Source of the DNA: Spirodela intermedia
Lineage: Eukaryota; Streptophyta; Magnoliopsida; Alismatales; Araceae
Length of the DNA stretch: 64,000 nt
NCBI GenBank assembly: GCA_902729315.2
Contig: LR746268.1
Coordinates: 7,113,501-7,177,500, forward strand
Direction of reading: 5' to 3'
The notes under the pieces are model-generated. The model saw nothing but the letters and a program-made list of their open reading frames with translations, was not told the DNA's origin and made no database searches. The stretch's first letter is position 1; each line of letters starts with the position of its first letter. The position numbers and the translations under genes are program-made. Positions 47,829 to 58,810 of the stretch are shown piece after piece.

Positions 47829-50800
47829 GCCACGAGTCTCCCCACCCCCCGACCTCCTTTTGCAATTTTGGTGACTCCCCTCCCCCTCCTCCCCCCTTCC
47901 TGTAACACCGGAGATTATCGAAGGAAGAAGAGCTCGTGGTCTTAGAGAGAAGGTGAGAGACATTGGATATTATTGCACTTTGCCATTTATTTTCCACCTT
48001 CGGCGTGCTTTCATCAGGTTGCTCCCCACGTGACGGCCTCATCCGGTTTGGATGAGATCGGCACCGAGCGGGCCCGGACAGACTCCTGCGGAGATTTCCG
48101 CCCCTCCATAGCCCCACAGAAGAGGGACAGAGAGAGAGAGAGAGAGAGGAAGGAAGATCCTGAAACGAACAGAGGGCGTCACGTCACGAGGAGGCACAAA
48201 GGAGCAAGAAAAAAAAGTGTGGCTTTGCTTAGGAAGGGGGACAGCTGCATCGGTCCCCTCGGGGCGCCACGTGTCCGGTTGTCTGCAACCGATATTGTGT
48301 TATTGCATACTGGTATCATACTCCCACCCCTATCGGCACGCTACGGTGACCCGCGGGTCGAGACAGTTGCACGGACGGAGAGAATACGTGTCGTCTTGTG
48401 CCGTCTGGGGTGCCCCCGAGTGAGTCTATCCGGAGCTGATGCCAGCGGAGCGGAAACCATGACGTCATCTTCTGACGATATACCCGTACAGTAATCCGAC
48501 GCAATAAATACCTATTAATTCGTAATTATTTGATAAGCAACTCAATAATGACGATCTTTTCCGAGGGAATAACCGGCGTCCTCTTAAAGTAAATAATAAT
48601 TCGAAACATATAAAATAATAATAATATAAAGACGTATATCGCGGCAGCCGACTGTCGGCTGGTCCGCGGACGAGTAAATTGCGGGTCTCGGGAGGGAGGG
48701 ACCTCCAGGGGCACAGATCCCTGCGCATGACTGTCACTGCTATCGTACGCTGAGATCGCTGTGCTTCATCGCCACGTGGCTCTCAAGCCTTCAAGACCTG
48801 GGCCCCACTCTCTGCCTGCCATTTCCCTTCTTTTTTGGGTTGCAAATACTTCTCCATTAAAATATGGGCTTTATTTTTAAATATATTGGGCCTCCCACCT
48901 GATAGTTAGCCTAGGAGGGGGGGCCCAATCACCAGGCCCGCCTTTCTGCTCAGGCCCACTATCTCGTAGTTGGTGTATAATAGGGCAATAGATAGGCCGC
49001 CACGTTCGTGGACCAGTCTACCTAATATTAATAATACTTTCATCTGTACGTATTCACGGACCTATCGGAGTTGCCCGGGTCCAGCCCAGCTAGCCTACGG
49101 GCCTTAAAAACCACGGCCTAATATGCGCTTTTCCAGACGCTGGAGAAGGGAGGTGTTGCTCTTCGTAGGAGGACATGTGAGTAATTTTAAAGATATATGA
49201 ATATATATATTGAATTTTGGGGTTTCTCGGGATAATTTCGTCGAGATTACGTGCATTATTTACGCACCGATTTCCACCATGGGGTGTTGGGCTCAGATCC
49301 GGGCTCGGTTTTGGAACGCCGCCCGGCCCACTGGACTAGGCAGCCAGCGTCAGGACTCGTGGGAGGGTTGACAAACAACTCGGTCTAGTCGGGCTTCCGC
49401 TGGTTGACTTTCTCCGGGCGCCGATCTTTCCGGCCATCGAGTTCGACGGCAGTTTGGTGGCTCAGGTTGGCGGCTCGCGTGATCCGAAAGTGAACCGTTG
49501 CTTCTCCTTCAATACGCAACCACCGCCAACTGCCGGCCCACGGAAGAGCCCATAAGCGGGCTTCTTCTCGCAAATATATTGCCAGCTGGGGGGGTCCTTT
49601 CCTTTTTCCTGTTTTTACAAGGGAGGGATAATGTGTAAGACCGTATCCACTAAACCAGATCGGACAGGTATCCACGAAGCCTCGTACGGTAAATCCGCCG
49701 ACACGTAAGAATAATATACGCCATGTGCAATAATGTCAGGGGTAGATTATTTATTTTTCCAGTGATGATATTTATTCATAATCACAAATTTTTAATTAGT
49801 ATTAAATAAAGAAGACCGAAATGGGGTCGATTTTTATCATCCATTCGACATGTTAACAAGTCATCGGCGAGACAGAGGTGGATCGGACGGCGAGAACTCT
49901 CCGCGACTGCAGCGTGGGATTTGCCCAAAAGGCCAACGTCGGCGCAGGTAGGCTCGTATCGAACGCTGCTCGTCCGATTGGAATCTAGCGGTTGGCTTCT
50001 ACTCCTTCCTCCGACGAACTTTAAAAATGGAATATCGTAATTTAATTTTATTTATGAATTATTTATGGCTCCGACGCACGACGTTGAACGGCACTGTTGT
50101 CAACATTCTACCGACCCTTCTCGCCTACGCCATTCTGCTCGCCGAGGAGGGGCAGAGGGAGGAAGAGGTGCAGCTTCAGAGTGGGGGATTGCTCCCCTCG
50201 CGCCTTGCTCTGCGGGGAGGAGGAGGGAGGACGAAAGGACGAAAGCGGCGTCTATCCTCCCCCGGGTTGACTGGTCTTTCTTCGTTCCGTTTTTTCCGCG
50301 GTTAGAGGAGTTCATCAGCTGGACCTGGTTTCTGTTGGTGCGCGCCCTCGTAGCAATCTCAGGTTCTTCGTGTTGGTTGCTCTTTTATTGGTATCGGCGT
50401 CGGAGCGCTGGTCATAGTTTTCGCTGTTTCCGGGTTGATCTCTGATTCGGGATTTCTGCTTGTCGTCTGGCAAATTTCTGGATCTTTTCCTTCAATGCCT
50501 TGTGTTTGATTTTTCAACGGTTGTTCCTGCAATATTGTTCGTTCAGTGGTCAATTCTCTACGCGGCGAACCTTTTATGGCGCTGCATTGGGGATTACAGG
50601 AACCGTTATTGTTTTTTCGCTCGGGTTCTACAGCCTTGACCGTTTCGCAGGAGTTCTTTGGGTTAGGCCGTGTCTTCTCGGTAGTTTTACAGCGTACGGT
50701 TCTTTCTACTCTGTTCTCTGTTCTTGCTTATCGCGGTGTTCTCATCCCTTGCTGTTCCAATTCAGATTTGACTGCGTACCACTGCTCTCAGAACGCCTGC

Positions 50801-50872
50801 CTTTCCTCTCGTGGATATCTCTAATCGGATCTGAGATAAGATCATGCCTCACCAAGGGGGGTCGAAATTCAT
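47829..50872. other. Intergenic region and probable GUX promoter and leader
   Basis: No conserved protein seen. A GA tract lies at 48129-48148. GGCCCA/TGGGCC-type words cluster at about 48890-48965 (for example ATTGGGCCTCC and GGGGCCCAATC). From about 50300 the sequence becomes T-rich, like a plant leader intron. GUX transcription probably starts in the right half. Confidence 0.4.
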
Positions 50873-53800
50873 ATGAGAGGATATATGGGTGCATCTCCTG
50901 GGCCTGGGGAGGCCAGGCTCAGATCGGCCGCTACACCGTCAGTGCATCTCTTCTCCTTCACTCTCCTTATTTCGGACAATCTTACCTTTTTCCTTTCTTC
51001 TCTCGAGGATCTCATCGTTCTGTGCTGCGTGCTGTTTCTCTTGTACTGTATGCGGTCTTAAATTATATGTGCTATATTCTCTGCACAAATACATATGCTT
51101 TTTAGTTTCCCCCTTTTCTTCTCTTAAGCTCGGATCCATGAAATGCCTCGACAATGGTCGGCTTCTGTCCCTGTTTGCGAGTAGGAAGCATCCATTTAAC
51201 CCGTGGCAGCTACTTAAACTAGCTCTTCACTGACTTTCTAAGACTGGAGCTTCCTTATGTGCTCTATTATCTCTCAGCTACTGCCTGGCCGTGGTTCTAC
51301 TTCAGTATACTTGAATATGATGAGAGTCTTGCCGTGTAGTTCTACTTCTTTTAGAAGTAAGCCACGAACTTCAAGTTATGACACTTATGGTAAGCATTTC
51401 TGATGGATTTTAGACATTTTGAATCCTAGTCACACGCTGCAATCCATTTTTGGTTGCCTCACGTAATTGTAAAGAGTGAACCTTTTCCTGATCGACCATC
51501 CTCTTTGCCCTCCTTCATAGTGTATTTTGATTCTACTCTTTGTGATTTTGTATCTAAGATGACAAAAAAGCTATGTTGCTTGGTTACTTTCGTGTTAAAT
51601 TCAATGAAGAGCTTAATAAGTCCTTGAAAAGAAAATTTTGTCAACACATCTCGAAAATTTCTTAGTATGAAACCAGGGAGAGTGTAAGGAGCTGAGATGA
51701 CCTTGAGTGATGGTCAACGAGGTTAGTTCCATGCACAGTGAATTATTAGCAACACGACATGCTTCACTTCGCAATGAAGTGCATCGGAATGGGATCAACA
51801 ATACAATTAGGGGAAAGTTTTGTTAATTGAATCTTGGGTCGTGTAGATTCAATGATTGCAATACCATATGATCGAAGCTTGTGGCTGCTGGCACACCCAA
51901 CGTAACCTATAATTCGCCATTACTCTGTCGTCACAGGATCATGCTTTTCTATTTCTGTCGGAAAGGTCTTCTTTCAATCTTAGGAAATGTCTTCTTTCAA
52001 TTTCAGATGAGATGTTTGTGGTCGGTAGTCTTCATTTTAAGATTCCTGTAGCTGCCTCCTTGCTCACATTAAGCGAAGAAATGGGTGCAAAAAAGAGTTT
52101 CCTCTGCCATGTTTCTCCTTATTAATCTTCTGGCTTGTAGGGCAGCCTCAAAGCACACAATGGGTGTTATACTTCTGTAATATTATCAAGAAGCTGATAT
52201 AGCATTTATTTCATGAACTTTGCCGTTGGCATGTAGTCTTCATAGCTTAAACACGGCATTAGAGTTTACTTTTAGCATCCGTCCTTGTTATTCCACTGAG
52301 GATTGTCCGATTGGGTCGCGAAAGAAATCCGTCTGAGAAAAGCCACGCTGATTGGCTAGTACTTTGCTCAGAAATTCCTAGTCTGCTGCTGTCTGTGTTG
52401 AGTCCTGTTATGGAAAAAAAATTCAGGGCTCTCTGTAAGGTGAATTTTAGTGATGGCACATGTGGGAAATTCAAGTTCCTCTGGTTTTGAGGTTTCAATT
52501 TGATTGTGGATATTTTACATCACGTTTTTGGAATTTGATTCTTCTAGTTCTTGTATACTTTATGCTTCAGTATTTCAATCCATTGCCGGATGCCAGATAG
52601 TCTGCAGAGGTTTTGCTTGGCCATGATGGATATATGCGTTTCTATAAATAGGGGAGCGCATTCATTGTGTGAGGGACGGATTTTTGAATCGACTGAATGT
52701 CGCAATGCGAAACTGCATGGGTGTATGACTTTAAATGATTCAGATATTTGACTCTTGGATTTATGTGGATGCACCGCGATTAATCTTCAGCCAAAGTACC
52801 TCATATATCTACCCTCAGGAAGAATTTTATTCAATTTTTTAAGACAGAAAAGATATCTTTTTGATCGGGCACCTGGATTCGTTGATGAACAACCAGGCAT
52901 CCGTTGATAAAATTGTCCGGTAGACTTGGGATTGTGCTCTTCATCTGCAAGATCAGCTGTGTCTAACCAGCGTCTCAGGCTGGATGTTCCATCTTACGGG
53001 GTACCCAATAATGGACAGGACCTGAGAAAAACAAAAAAAAAGAGTTAATCTGTTCATTATAAAGTCAGGGCTTTATATGGTAGATGATCACTAGGGAAAC
53101 ACAGGACTTGGCTCATAGGATTTTTTTTTCCAATCTTTTTTTTTTTTTAATAATGTCCTTTGAGCTACCCATGTGAAGAAGTGGGTTTGACTTAGACGTT
53201 GCTGTATGGTTCAGTGATGATTCAGGTAGGAGATGGGCGCGGAGAACCAGAGACTCGAAAGAGGGCGAGAAGCCCTTGCTCCAAGAGAGGAATCCGACCT
53301 GGAAGATACGTTCCATGAAGTTTGTCTTCACTTTCCTCATCTTGGGGGCCTTCTACATGATGCTCCTCTCGCCAACAGTAAATCTCAGTGAACGCTCGCT
53401 GAAGCAAACATCACGGTAAAGGATCGATCGATCATGGATTTGGGCTCAGCTCACTGGTCTCTTGCATCTTGCCGTGCTTAAAAGACAAAAAAGATGCTCT
53501 TGATCGCAGGTCCTTGTTATCTTCTGTGATTCTGAGGATGTTCTCCTTTGACCGCAGGTCCCGATTCGCAGACGTCGGGTGGATCTGGGATCGGCGAAGT
53601 GCAGACCCGCGATATGTATCTGATCTAGATATTGACTGGGCTAAGGTTTTGAAAGTTATCAAGGAATCGGGCTACCAGAGTGTAAAGTCAAAGGTCGGCC
53701 TGCTAAATTTCAATAAGACGGAGGTCAATAATTGGCAGCAGCTTCTGCCCACATCCGAGTTTGTCGTTGTGGGCCTGAACTCGGTCAACGCCAGCCTCAG

Positions 53801-55337
53801 ATGGGAGGATCTCTATCCTGAATGGATCGACGAAGAAGAAGAGTTTGAAATCCCTAAGTGCCCCACCCTTCCCGAACCCAGTGTTACTCCAACAGATGTG
53901 CAGCTAGACTTCATTGCCGTAAAGCTTCCTTGCAACAGGTCGGGAGGCTGGTCAAGAGATCTGGTGCGACTGCACCTGCAGCTAGCTGCGGCTAAGCTGG
54001 CCGCCTCTGCATCTGGAGGAGCCCTCCATGGCCCGCAGGTCCTCTTTCTCACCGATTGCTTCCCACTTCCCAACCTATTCAATTGCAAGGATCTTGTCGC
54101 TCGCGAAGGGAGCTTGTGGCTGTACAGGCCCAGCTTGCGGACGCTAAGAGAAAGGATCGAGCTGCCAGTCGGATCATGCACTCTTTCAATCCCATTGAAG
54201 GCAGAAGGTCAGTTGAACTCATCTCAGAGCCTTCGCCTGGTCATCTCTCTATCTCTCTCTATCTCTCTCTGCCTCTCTCTACTGATTCTGATCTGCGTGC
54301 TTGGGTTGCTGTATCTGGAAACAGTGCGTCCCCGCTCTGAAGCTGTTCGACGGGAGGCCTATGCTACGATCCTTCATTCAGCGCAATTTTATGTCTGCGG
54401 CGCCATCGCCGCGGCTCAGAGCATCCGGATGTCGGGGTCGGACAGGGACCTAGTGATTCTGGTCGACAAGACGATCAGCGATGAGCACAGAGGAGGCCTG
54501 GCAGCTGCGGGATGGAAGGTGAGGACGATACAGAGGATACGGAATCCGAAGGCGGAGCGGGATGCCTACAACGAGTGGAACTACAGCAAGTTCCGGCTTT
54601 GGCAGCTTACGGACTACGACAAGATCATCTTCATCGACGCCGACCTCCTCATCCTGCGGAACATCGACTTCCTGTTCTCCATGCCGGAGATCACGGCGAC
54701 GGGGAACAACGCGACCCTGTTCAACTCCGGCGTGATGGTCGTCGAGCCCTCCAACTGCACCTTCCAGCTGCTGATGGATCACATCGAGGAGATCGAGTCC
54801 TACAACGGCGGAGACCAGGGGTATCTGAACGAGATCTTCACGTGGTGGCACCGCATACCCAAGCACATGAACTTCTTGAAGCATTTCTGGGAAGGGGACG
54901 AGGAGGAGAAGAAGCAGATGAAGATCCGCCTGTTCGGGGCCGACCCCCCCGTCCTCTACGTCCTCCACTACCTGGGGCTGAAGCCGTGGCTCTGCTTCCG
55001 CGACTATGACTGCAACTGGAACGTGGACATCCTGCAGGAGTTCGCCAGCGACGTGGCGCACGAGAGGTGGTGGAGGGTGCACGACGCCATGCCCAAAAAG
55101 CTGCAGAGCTTCTGCCTCCTGAGGTCGAAGCAGAAGGCGTCGCTCGAGTGGGACCGGCGGCAGGCCGAGAAGGCCAACTACTCCGATGGCCACTGGAAGA
55201 GGAAGATCAGAGACCCGCGGCTGAAGACCTGCTTCGAGAAGTTCTGCTTCTGGGAGAGCATGCTGTGGCACTGGGGGGAGACCAACCCTACCGGCGACAA
55301 GCCTAAAACGGTAAACCCTCCCCTCTCCGTAGATTAG
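50873..55337 (+). CDS. GUX: GUX xylan alpha-glucuronosyltransferase (GT8)
   Basis: Exons: 50873-50937, 53230-53415, 53558-54207, 54325-55337 (TAG); 637 residues, close to Arabidopsis GUX1. It adds glucuronic acid side chains from UDP-glucuronate to the xylan backbone in the Golgi. Layout: short cytosolic N-terminus, one signal-anchor (about 52-70, KFVFTFLILGAFYMMLL), WIWDRRSADPRYVSDLDIDW, VVGLNSVNASLRWEDLYPEW, and the GT8 domain with DAD at about 404-406 (IIFIDADLLILRN), TLFNSGVMVVEP, NGGDQGYLNE and HYLGLKPW. Exon 1 (MRGYMGASPGPGEARLRSAA) is supported by phase and similarity to GUX starts but is the least certain; otherwise Met 53315 is the first in-frame start. Intron 3 is 117 nt, open and in frame. 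The gene is tail to tail with the pectinesterase. Confidence 0.9.
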
Positions 55338-55718
55338 ATATCGTCGACTCTCTTCCTCCTTGATCGTCCTCGTTAGCGCTTGATCGGTCGATTTTTTGAT
55401 ACAAAACCTTACTTCTTACCACATCAGATTTCTCGTGTTCATATGTTGCGTTGTCATTCATGCCCGTTTTCCGCTTTTAAAGAAAGATCTCGTTTTTTCT
55501 TTTATTACGGGAGCCAACGCTGCCAATCATGGGCGATGGCGACCTTTCGTTGCGCCGCGCTCTGTCGGGCGGCGCCGGCGGAGGCTCTTTCACTTCCATG
55601 GGCCGAGCACTCTCATAAAGAAGAAGAAGAAGAAGAAAGGGGCCCATCGCGCACCACAAACACATCCATCTCGTCCCTCTCCTCCCCCCGCCGACGGGCT
55701 GGGGGCCCCGCCCGCCCG
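55338..55718. other. Convergent 3' flanks of GUX and pectinesterase
   Basis: 381 bp shared 3' region with an AAG repeat at about 55617-55640. No gene seen. Confidence 0.5.
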
Positions 55719-57568
55719 TCAGGAACTGGCGGGGATCCAGTCGTCCCCCTGGATGAAGCTCCGCACTGAGTAGACGTCGCCGTGCTCCGGCGAGATCTGG
55801 GTGCTCCAGGGCACCCTGGCCGCCGAATTCGCCCCCGGGCCGGAGCTCTCCAACTCCCCGTAGAACAGCGTCTTCAGGGCGAAGTCCCCCGTCCACGGCA
55901 GCCACCCCTCCGCCCGCACCAGCCGCTCGAGGTAGCACCGTATGAAGACCGTCCTGGAGTACTCCTTCCATGGCCGGCCCAGGTAGTTTCTATGCGCCGC
56001 CGGCTTCCGGCCGTAGAGCTCCATGTACTCGTCGGTACCGTTGACGACGCAGCTCTGGAAGACGAACCCCGTTGCTTGCGCGGGGTCCGTCCGGCCGTGG
56101 GCGGTGACGGCGTTGGTCTCCCCCTTCTCCGGCGAGAGCTGCCGGGGGCGGACCAGGACGAGGCAGTCCTGGAAGACGGCCGCCGAGTTGCCGAATATGA
56201 AGTCGACGGTGCCGGCGATCCGGCAGGACCTGTAGAACTGCCGGAGAGAGCGGGCGTAAAGTGTGTCCTGGTGCCCCAGAAACTCCACCTCCTGCAGCAC
56301 GGACAGGTCGCTGTCCGACCGGAACGCCACCGCCTGGTGGGCGTCCTGTCCGGCCGTGTTCTCGAAGGTCAGCCCCTTCGCCATGAATCCGTCTCCATTG
56401 ACGCCTGCAATTCAGCACCAGGATATCCATCTTTCACTACCACATGCAGTAAGGAAGAAAAGAAGAAAGGAAAGGCCACTGTCTCTTTCTTCTTCCTCGT
56501 ACCTACGGTGGCGGTGTTGTAGGTGGAGACTCCGGCAATCTGGACGTTGAGGTCTCCGGTGATGATTGTCTTCCCCATGCCGTCACCGAGGAACACGACG
56601 TTGGTCTTCTCGAACGGGATCCTCACTGTCTCATGGTAAATCCCCTCCTTGATGTAGATCACGAACCTGGAGGCGCCGAAGTCCGGCGCGGCGCTCACCG
56701 CCTCCTGGACAGTCCGGTAGCACCCGCTCCCCTGGTCCTTGCACACCTTGGCGTCCGGCGGCGACAGGTCTGACGGGAAGCCGCCGCCCCTGTGGGGCTC
56801 CCCTCCGCCGGCCGCCACCGCGTCGTCTCCCCAGTACCCATCTCGCTCCGTCTGCGGCGGCACCCACGCGGCCGTGTTACTGCCAAAGCGCTCGTAGGCG
56901 GCCAGCATAGAGAGGGCGTTGCTGGTGAGCTCGGTGAGGGAGATGAGGAACCACATGGCGTCGTTCACCTCCTTGGTCCCGTTCACGTACTTGAGCGCGG
57001 AGAAGCAGTCGTACTGGTAGAGCAGTGCGGCGCTGGTCCAGGCGCGGGCGTCCTTCGTCCTCCCCGGGGGGAGGGCGTCGGCGGCGCGGGAGAGGCGGTG
57101 GCCGGAGTAGCCCAGGTGCTCAATGCAGTTGCCTGCGGCATTGGAGCGGTTGGGGTTGCCGGAGGAAGAATCCAGGATGGAATGAGCCATGGATTGGGCG
57201 GTCTTCAGGTTTTGGGTGGAGGCAAAAATGGCAGCGAGGATGAGGTCGGAAGGGGTTGGATTCGGGGGAAGGGAGGGTGAACTGGAGAGCGAGGACGCGC
57301 AGGAGTCGGGGAATTGTGTGCCCTTGCAGGCCTGCTGGATCACGGCAAGCGACGGCGCCACCTTCATTGACGGTGGGTGTCCGGCCGACAAGGGGGGCCG
57401 CCGGTGGCGGTGGAAGTTGTTGGCGGCGGTGGAGGCGGGGGACAGGGAGAGGAGAAGGGAGAGGACGGACAGCGCGAGGAGGGAAGCCATGGAGATGCAG
57501 AAAAGGGGCGACCATCTTGATGGGGCTCTGGTGCGGTGGGATTTTGTAATGGCGGAAGCGTGGTTCAT
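55719..57568 (-). CDS. Pectinesterase with N-terminal inhibitor domain (PMEI-PME)
   Basis: Exons on the minus strand: 57568-56503 and 56404-55719; 583 residues. It removes methyl esters from homogalacturonan in the cell wall. A hydrophobic signal segment ([17 protein letters not shown], about 29-46) starts soon after an in-frame Met27 (57490), which may be the real start. The PMEI domain (about 70-225) has the four expected Cys: QQACKG, DSCAS, GNCIEH and QYDCFS. The PME domain (about 275-575) has [45 protein letters not shown] and [12 protein letters not shown], so catalytic Gln, Asp, Arg and Trp positions are all present. The basic RRLL/RKLL processing site usual between the domains is missing; the linker is Gly/Pro-rich. 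It most resembles the Arabidopsis PME51 type. The 98-bp intron splits TATV|GVNGDGF. Confidence 0.94.
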
Positions 57569-58140
57569 GATAATGGCCCGGGAGCACGCGGAACAGCGAA
57601 GTGGGGGCAGAGAATGGATAGTGGGCGGCGGGCGGTGGCCGGTGGCCGGCGGCGGTTGATTCCGACCTCCAAATCCGTATCAGGGATCGTTTCCGGAAGG
57701 GAGATCCGTCCGTTTTCCCCGTAATCAGGAGATCCCGGGAACGCGGCTCTCCACGAGCCGCCCGATAGGCCACCGAGAAGGAAGAAAGCTCTAAAATTGC
57801 AGTGATTAGCAGGGACGACAGACGGGAGGAAGACGAACGGGAAGGGGAGCCTCTGCTTTTCCTGCGAGGGTCACGGGCGTTGCACGGGACCAGGGGAGGA
57901 ATCTGTCCATTTCACTACTTTCCAGGGTGGATAAAAATAACCAAGTTAGTTCCGGACTTTTTTCACATTTTCCAATGTACGTCTGACTCCGTGTATATGT
58001 ATATATACGTTTTTCAATATTTATTAAACCCACAACCCCCCCCTCTCTCTCTCTCTCTCTCTCTCGATCGCCCTAATTTGGACGTGTTCTGCGCAGTCAA
58101 CGAGGAAAAGGAACTCAAAGCTCAAGATGGCGTCGTCCCA
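57569..58140. other. Pectinesterase promoter region
   Basis: Upstream of the minus-strand pectinesterase. A CT tract lies at 58043-58066. No clear TATA box and no coding conservation. Confidence 0.35.
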
Positions 58141-58810
58141 TAAAGAAAGTCAGAACCATGGAATGGTTTGTTAATGATGATGCCTAGGCTTGGTATTAAA
58201 ACCCTAATGTGAGTGTCAGTCTAGGATGGGGGGACAGAGGTTGACTTAGGCTGGTTGGGGTTTCTTTTGTAATGTAAGCTATAGAGAGGTAGAAACCATT
58301 AAAGTGAGAGTCAACCATTCATTTGACAATGCGCTTGTGTGGGAAGTGAGGGGGGTTGACTTGGGTTGGTTGCGGTTCCTTTTTAAGCCTTAGCTATAGA
58401 GATCAGGAGGAGATCATTAAAGTTGTGAGTCGACTATACATCTCGAGATTATACTTGTTTTAGGCGATCAAGTGAAACCCTAATGTTCCAATGTAGTCAA
58501 GTTGACCCAGTGCGATGGTGGGTCAACTCAACTACAGGCGCTACCCTTGCAAGACAGTAAGTAAACAATGAAGCGGCAACTTAGGGTGACATAACAGGTC
58601 AATCTAACCAAGAAGAACGTGAACCTAGAGTACAGAAGCTTGGATGTTTGCAAGAATGAATCGACGGATTGGAGTGGGTGCTAGATTCCTCCCGGTGCAT
58701 CGGAGACTCATGGTAGGTCAACTCCATTGAAACATGGTCAACTTGTTCCGAAGAGTGGATTTTGTAGAGATTACGTTACGGGTTGACCTGAGATCTTGGT
58801 CGTCTTAAAA
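58090..58810. promoter_or_regulatory. TTGAC (W-box core)-dense region with a ~115-bp tandem duplication
   Basis: About ten TTGAC/GTCAA cores lie in 700 bp, for example GGTTGACTT at 58239 and 58354, GAGTCAACC near 58309, GTTGACCCA at 58501, GGTCAACTCAAC near 58521 and GGGTTGACCTG near 58777. Two diverged copies (58238-58316 and 58353-58433) share GTTGACTT(A/G)G, GCTATAGAGA and CATTAAAG in order. WRKY binding is inferred from the core only. No gene is next to it. Confidence 0.5.

Noticed and set aside
54450-55271. Long antisense frame of 273 codons opposite GUX
   Set aside because: A shadow of the GC-rich GUX exon; it is Val/Leu/Pro/Glu-rich with no family pattern.
53469-55337. Single uninterrupted 622-residue frame for GUX
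   Set aside because: It begins at a TTG inside an intron and reads through the 117-nt intron 54208-54324. Conserved sequence and splice signals support exons at 53558-54207 and 54325-55337.
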